Source: Promethearchaeota archaeon (GTDB taxonomy: Archaea; Asgardarchaeota; Lokiarchaeia; Sigynarchaeales; SOKP01). From it: a DNA stretch of 8,398 bases. The position numbers and the translations under genes were made by a program. Shown piece by piece: positions 6,139 through 8,398 of this stretch. The stretch lies in assembly GCA_016839845.1 (NCBI GenBank), contig JAEOTL010000271.1, positions 1-8,398 of the forward strand. Reading direction: 5' to 3'. The notes under the pieces are model-generated. The model was not told the origin of the DNA and searched no databases. It saw only the letters and a program-made list of their open reading frames with translations. Within the stretch, counting starts at the first letter, position 1; each line of letters begins with the position of its first letter.

Positions 6139-7347
6139 ATGAAACCATTCTCATTACTGGTCAAACCTGCTTCTGCTGATTGTAATCTTAGATGTCAATA
6201 TTGTTTCTATATTGATCACCTTAAGAATGTCGAAACTCAACCCAGAATGTCAGAAGATATACTAGAAAGCATGATAACGGGTTATATGCAGACAGATCAA
6301 AATAATAATTATGCTTTTGGATGGCAAGGTGGGGAACCAACCATGATGGGATTGAACTTCTTTAAAAAAGTGGTTGAGCTTCAAATAAAGTATGCCCCAC
6401 CGAATGCGGTAATAAGTAATGGATTACAGACAAATGGAACACTTATTACTAATGATCTAGCAGAGTTTTTTGCGGAATACAGGTTTCTTCTTGGTGTTAG
6501 CCTTGACGGACCAGAATATCTCCATGATTATTATAGAAGAACAATTGGTCTTAAACCCACCCATTCCCAAGTATTACGTGGAATAAATCACCTAAGGAAC
6601 CACAATGTAGAATTTAATATCCTTTGTTTAGTTAACAATAAAACTGTTAAAAAACCTGGTGAGATTTATCAGTATTTAAAAGACGAGGGCTTTTTTTATC
6701 ATCAATATATCCCTTGTGTTGAATTTGATGAACAAGGAAAGCTCAAGCCATTTTCAATAACAGGAGAAGATTGGGGGGATTTTCTTTGTGAAATATTTGA
6801 ACAGTGGATGAAAGAGGATATCAATAAAGTCTCTATTCGACTTTTTGATTCTATTTTAAATTATTTAGTGTCAGGAGCTTATAGCGTTTGCTATATGAAT
6901 AATAATTGTTGTCAATATTTCGTGGTGGAATATGATGGCAATGTTTATCCATGTGATTTTTTTGTACGAAAGGACTTACTGCTCGGAAATGTTAAAACTC
7001 ATAGTTGGGATGATCTCATAAATTCGGGAACATATACTACATTTGGTCATCAAAAGTCCGAATTCAATAATAGCTGTAATAATTGCCCTTTTATTGCTTT
7101 CTGTCATGGAGACTGTCAAAAGCATAGATATAACATTTTAAACTCTTCAAGAACTTTAAGTATATTATGTAAAGGATGGAAGAAATTTTATGTAAACACG
7201 CTACCTCGATTTAAAGCTATCGCGAATCAAATAAAAAAAGGAGAGGATTTACCCTCGCCATTTCAAATTAAAGTAAAAAAAATTGGCCGTAATTCACTGT
7301 GTCCTTGCAGAAGTGGAAAAAAATATAAAGATTGTTGTTTAAGATAA
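6139..7347 (+). CDS. Anaerobic sulfatase-maturating enzyme (radical SAM/SPASM) with C-terminal SEC-C motif
   Basis: anSME oxidises the sulfatase active-site Cys or Ser to formylglycine without oxygen, using S-adenosylmethionine. The radical SAM cluster motif is C15-x3-C19-x2-C22, followed by the SAM-contacting GGEP (64-67). The SPASM part has C251, C257, C272 and C326 for auxiliary cluster I, and C313, C316, C322 and C344 for cluster II. As I recall the Clostridium perfringens enzyme, the first three cysteines share its numbering and the others are each four lower. Asp273 after C272 matches the proposed general base. Residues 383-402 add a SEC-C zinc motif (CPCRSGKKYKDCC, C388, C390, C399, C400), after a basic linker. 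The protein is soluble and cytoplasmic. It follows the sulfatase by 32 bases with no promoter between, so the two are probably co-transcribed and the sulfatase is the likely substrate. The start is the only sensible ATG before the motif. Confidence 0.95.
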   Translation: MKPFSLLVKPASADCNLRCQYCFYIDHLKNVETQPRMSEDILESMITGYMQTDQNNNYAFGWQGGEPTMMGLNFFKKVVELQIKYAPPNAVISNGLQTNGTLITNDLAEFFAEYRFLLGVSLDGPEYLHDYYRRTIGLKPTHSQVLRGINHLRNHNVEFNILCLVNNKTVKKPGEIYQYLKDEGFFYHQYIPCVEFDEQGKLKPFSITGEDWGDFLCEIFEQWMKEDINKVSIRLFDSILNYLVSGAYSVCYMNNNCCQYFVVEYDGNVYPCDFFVRKDLLLGNVKTHSWDDLINSGTYTTFGHQKSEFNNSCNNCPFIAFCHGDCQKHRYNILNSSRTLSILCKGWKKFYVNTLPRFKAIANQIKKGEDLPSPFQIKVKKIGRNSLCPCRSGKKYKDCCLR

Positions 7348-7385
7348 GAAGATTTATAGAATTACTCAAAACTTATTTTCTTTCA

Positions 7386-7394
7386 TTATATATA
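7386..7394 (+). promoter_or_regulatory. Possible TATA box for the SCP2 gene
   Basis: TTATATATA is a strong TATA-like stretch 142 bases into no other gene, in the gap after the maturase stop. Transcription would start near 7415-7420 and place the 7441-7465 inverted repeat in the leader. A second AT box (GATTTTAAAAT, about 7413-7423) could also serve. This suggests the SCP2 gene has its own promoter. Confidence 0.35.
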
Positions 7395-7440
7395 GAAATT
7401 TGATTTAAAAAAGATTTTAAAATAAAACGACATTGCTATC

Positions 7441-7465
7441 CATAACTAAATGTTTTTTAGTTATG
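7441..7465. repeat. Perfect 10-bp inverted repeat (hairpin or operator) ahead of the SCP2 gene
   Basis: CATAACTAAA at 7441-7450 and its exact reverse complement TTTAGTTATG at 7456-7465 flank a five-base loop. It ends 24 bases before the ATG at 7490. On the plus strand it is followed by an A-run, not a T-run, so it is not a usual terminator for the upstream gene. If transcription starts near 7415-7420 it would fold in the 5' leader; otherwise it could be a dimeric regulator site. Confidence 0.6.
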
Positions 7466-7489
7466 AAAAAAAATTGGTTGATAATCAAA

Positions 7490-7915
7490 ATGGTTGACGA
7501 AAATTTAATAAAAGAAATAAAAGAAATGAGAGAAAAGGGTCCAGGTGAACCTTCTGATGCTCTTAAATTGTACGAATTCATAAAACAGCTTGCAACTGAA
7601 AATGAAGAATTAAAAGAAGAACTTGAGGATATCGACACAGTTATTGTCCAACAAGAAGTAACTGATATAGATTTTAAGTACTGGATAAAATTTGGAGAAG
7701 GAGCAGCTGACTATGGGGAAGGAGAGAGTGCAGATGCAACTGTTACTATGAAAGCAACACAGGCAACTTGGGCTGGATTAAGCTCTGGTGAAATTGATTC
7801 TACAAGCGCTTATATGTCCGGGGATCTTGTTATTGAAGGAAATTTACAAGACGCAATTGCCTATGGAGAAATTCTCGGGCTTGCAATGGAATTAGGTGCA
7901 GAATTCTTTGAATAG
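7490..7915 (+). CDS. Small coiled-coil plus SCP2 sterol-carrier-like protein
   Basis: This acidic 141-residue protein has two parts. Residues about 26-52 (LATENEELKEELEDID within it) look like a short amphipathic coiled coil, likely for dimerising. Residues about 55-141 match the SCP2 fold that binds lipids or other hydrophobic molecules in a pocket: a beta-rich run with DATVTMKAT (82-90), then GLSSGEID (96-103), AYMSGDLVIEGNLQDA (107-122) and a final helix. There is no signal peptide or membrane span. I chose ATG 7490 over in-frame ATGs at 7433 and 7463 because those would place the perfect inverted repeat inside the coding region and add a hydrophobic, low-quality lead. It follows the maturase by 142 bases, with its own TATA-like box and a T-run behind, so it is probably a separate unit. 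The ligand is unknown; archaea do not generally make sterols, so the family name should not be taken literally. Confidence 0.85.
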   Translation: MVDENLIKEIKEMREKGPGEPSDALKLYEFIKQLATENEELKEELEDIDTVIVQQEVTDIDFKYWIKFGEGAADYGEGESADATVTMKATQATWAGLSSGEIDSTSAYMSGDLVIEGNLQDAIAYGEILGLAMELGAEFFE

Positions 7916-7920
7916 ATAGC

Positions 7921-7960
7921 TTTTTTGACTAAAAAACTTTCTATATTTTACTTTTTTTTT
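7921..7960 (+). terminator. T-rich terminator after the SCP2 gene
   Basis: A short T6/A6 stem with loop GACT (7921-7936) is followed by a run of nine T at 7952-7960, starting six bases after the stop codon. Both fit transcription termination in an archaeon. The stem is only A-T pairs, so the T-run is the more convincing part. Confidence 0.5.
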
Positions 7961-7961
7961 A

Positions 7962-7973
7962 ATTATTTATATT
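7962..7973 (+). promoter_or_regulatory. Possible TATA-like element for the SGNH hydrolase gene
   Basis: ATTATTTATATT, just after the T-run, is about 45-50 bases before ATG 8017 and about 75-80 before ATG 8044. It would give a short leader. Weak support because the whole gap is AT-rich. Confidence 0.25.
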
Positions 7974-8016
7974 CTCAAGACGATATCCGCAAAGTTAATT
8001 CTCTAGAAAATTTTTA

Positions 8017-8398
8017 ATGTGTTCAAATTCTAAAGTACTTGAGATGTCTATAACTAGATTAGAAGATTTAACAAATCAATGGAAACTTAATCCTCAAAAA
8101 CCCATCCGTATAGTAGCCTTTGGTTCCAGTAATACAGAACTTCATTGGCATTCATTGGGGCATTTTAATTGGTTTTCATGGTTAGCAAGTAGTATGAGAG
8201 AATGGATTGGAAGGCATATTACTACAATAAATTCTGGAATAGGTGGAGAAACTTCAGAAGATCTTTTACTGAGAATTGAGAGAGATGTGCTTTCATTTAA
8301 TCCCAATCTCGTTATTATAACAATAGGAGGTAACGACACATGGAAAGGCCTCACAATTCAAGAATACCAAGATTTTTTAACACAAGCAATTGAAAAAA
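8017..8398 (+). CDS. SGNH/GDSL hydrolase, N-terminal part, cut by the right edge
   Basis: I translated 127 codons, open to the window end. The SGNH blocks are in order. Block I is IVAFGSSNTE (32-41), with Ser38 as likely nucleophile and Ser in place of the usual Asp of GDS. Block II is NSGIGGETS (72-80), with Gly77 for the oxyanion hole. Block III is IGGND (103-107), with Asn106. The block V Asp-x-x-His lies beyond the edge. The family hydrolyses ester or acyl groups from sugars, lipids or glycans. No signal peptide is seen, so it is probably cytoplasmic. Two in-frame ATGs compete, 8017 and 8044; neither has a Shine-Dalgarno sequence, and a stop at 7996-7998 bounds the frame. The shorter form begins MSITRLEDL and is equally credible. 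Being on the same strand as the sulfatase operon hints at carbohydrate de-esterification, but a terminator lies between. Confidence 0.88.
   Translation, partial: MCSNSKVLEMSITRLEDLTNQWKLNPQKPIRIVAFGSSNTELHWHSLGHFNWFSWLASSMREWIGRHITTINSGIGGETSEDLLLRIERDVLSFNPNLVIITIGGNDTWKGLTIQEYQDFLTQAIEK

Noticed and set aside
7433..7489. Longer start for the SCP2 protein adding 19 residues
   Set aside because: The added residues are not SCP2-like, are coded across the perfect inverted repeat, and have no ribosome site; ATG 7490 fits the domain start better.
7417..7638. Serine-rich minus-strand open frame
   Set aside because: It is the complement of the acidic, coiled-coil part of the SCP2 gene; low-complexity serine is typical of such a shadow.
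8142..8354. Minus-strand open frame of 70 codons
   Set aside because: It overlaps the SGNH hydrolase frame, which has three family blocks in order.
1..8398. CRISPR array, tRNA, rRNA, insertion sequence or integrase site
   Set aside because: No regularly spaced repeats, cloverleaf-like sequence, transposase motifs or terminal inverted repeats with target duplication were seen on either strand.

Overview
The window is AT-rich and gene-dense, with one protein per compartment of the sequence and short intergenic gaps (none over 160 bases). It reads as archaeal. TATA-like AT boxes lie 20-40 bases ahead of several starts, most starts lack a Shine-Dalgarno sequence (leaderless style), arginine is mostly AGA/AGG, and T-runs rather than GC hairpins follow genes. 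An SCP2 sterol-carrier-like protein beside anaerobic radical SAM chemistry would suit an anaerobic archaeon of the Asgard (Lokiarchaeia-like) kind. That placement is an inference from style and was not tested.

Layout, left to right: (1) minus strand 1-1211, the N-terminal ~403 residues of an IlvD/Edd family dehydratase whose C-terminus is off the left edge; (2) plus 1343-2155, an alpha/beta hydrolase with a complete Ser-Asp-His triad; (3) minus 2199-2963, a dimethylarginine dimethylaminohydrolase (DDAH) with all catalytic residues; (4) plus 3046-4173, a Gfo/Idh/MocA NAD(P)-dependent oxidoreductase; (5) plus 4331-6106, a Cys-type sulfatase; (6) plus 6139-7347, an anaerobic sulfatase-maturating radical SAM/SPASM enzyme with an added SEC-C zinc motif; (7) plus 7490-7915, a small coiled-coil plus SCP2 protein; (8) plus 8017-8398, the N-terminal part of an SGNH/GDSL hydrolase cut by the right edge.

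The best-supported functional unit is sulfatase plus maturase. The sulfatase carries the CxPxR formylglycine site, and the maturase that would oxidise that cysteine without oxygen follows 32 bases downstream. Neither has a signal peptide, so both should act in the cytoplasm. The sugar-type oxidoreductase upstream, the IlvD/Edd dehydratase with a sugar-acid-dehydratase-like motif, and the SGNH hydrolase (often an ester or acetyl remover) make an intracellular pathway for sulfated or acylated sugars a reasonable hypothesis. They are on several transcription units, however, and substrates cannot be read from sequence. The DDAH and the SCP2 protein look like separate functions. No CRISPR array, RNA gene, insertion sequence or integrase was seen.
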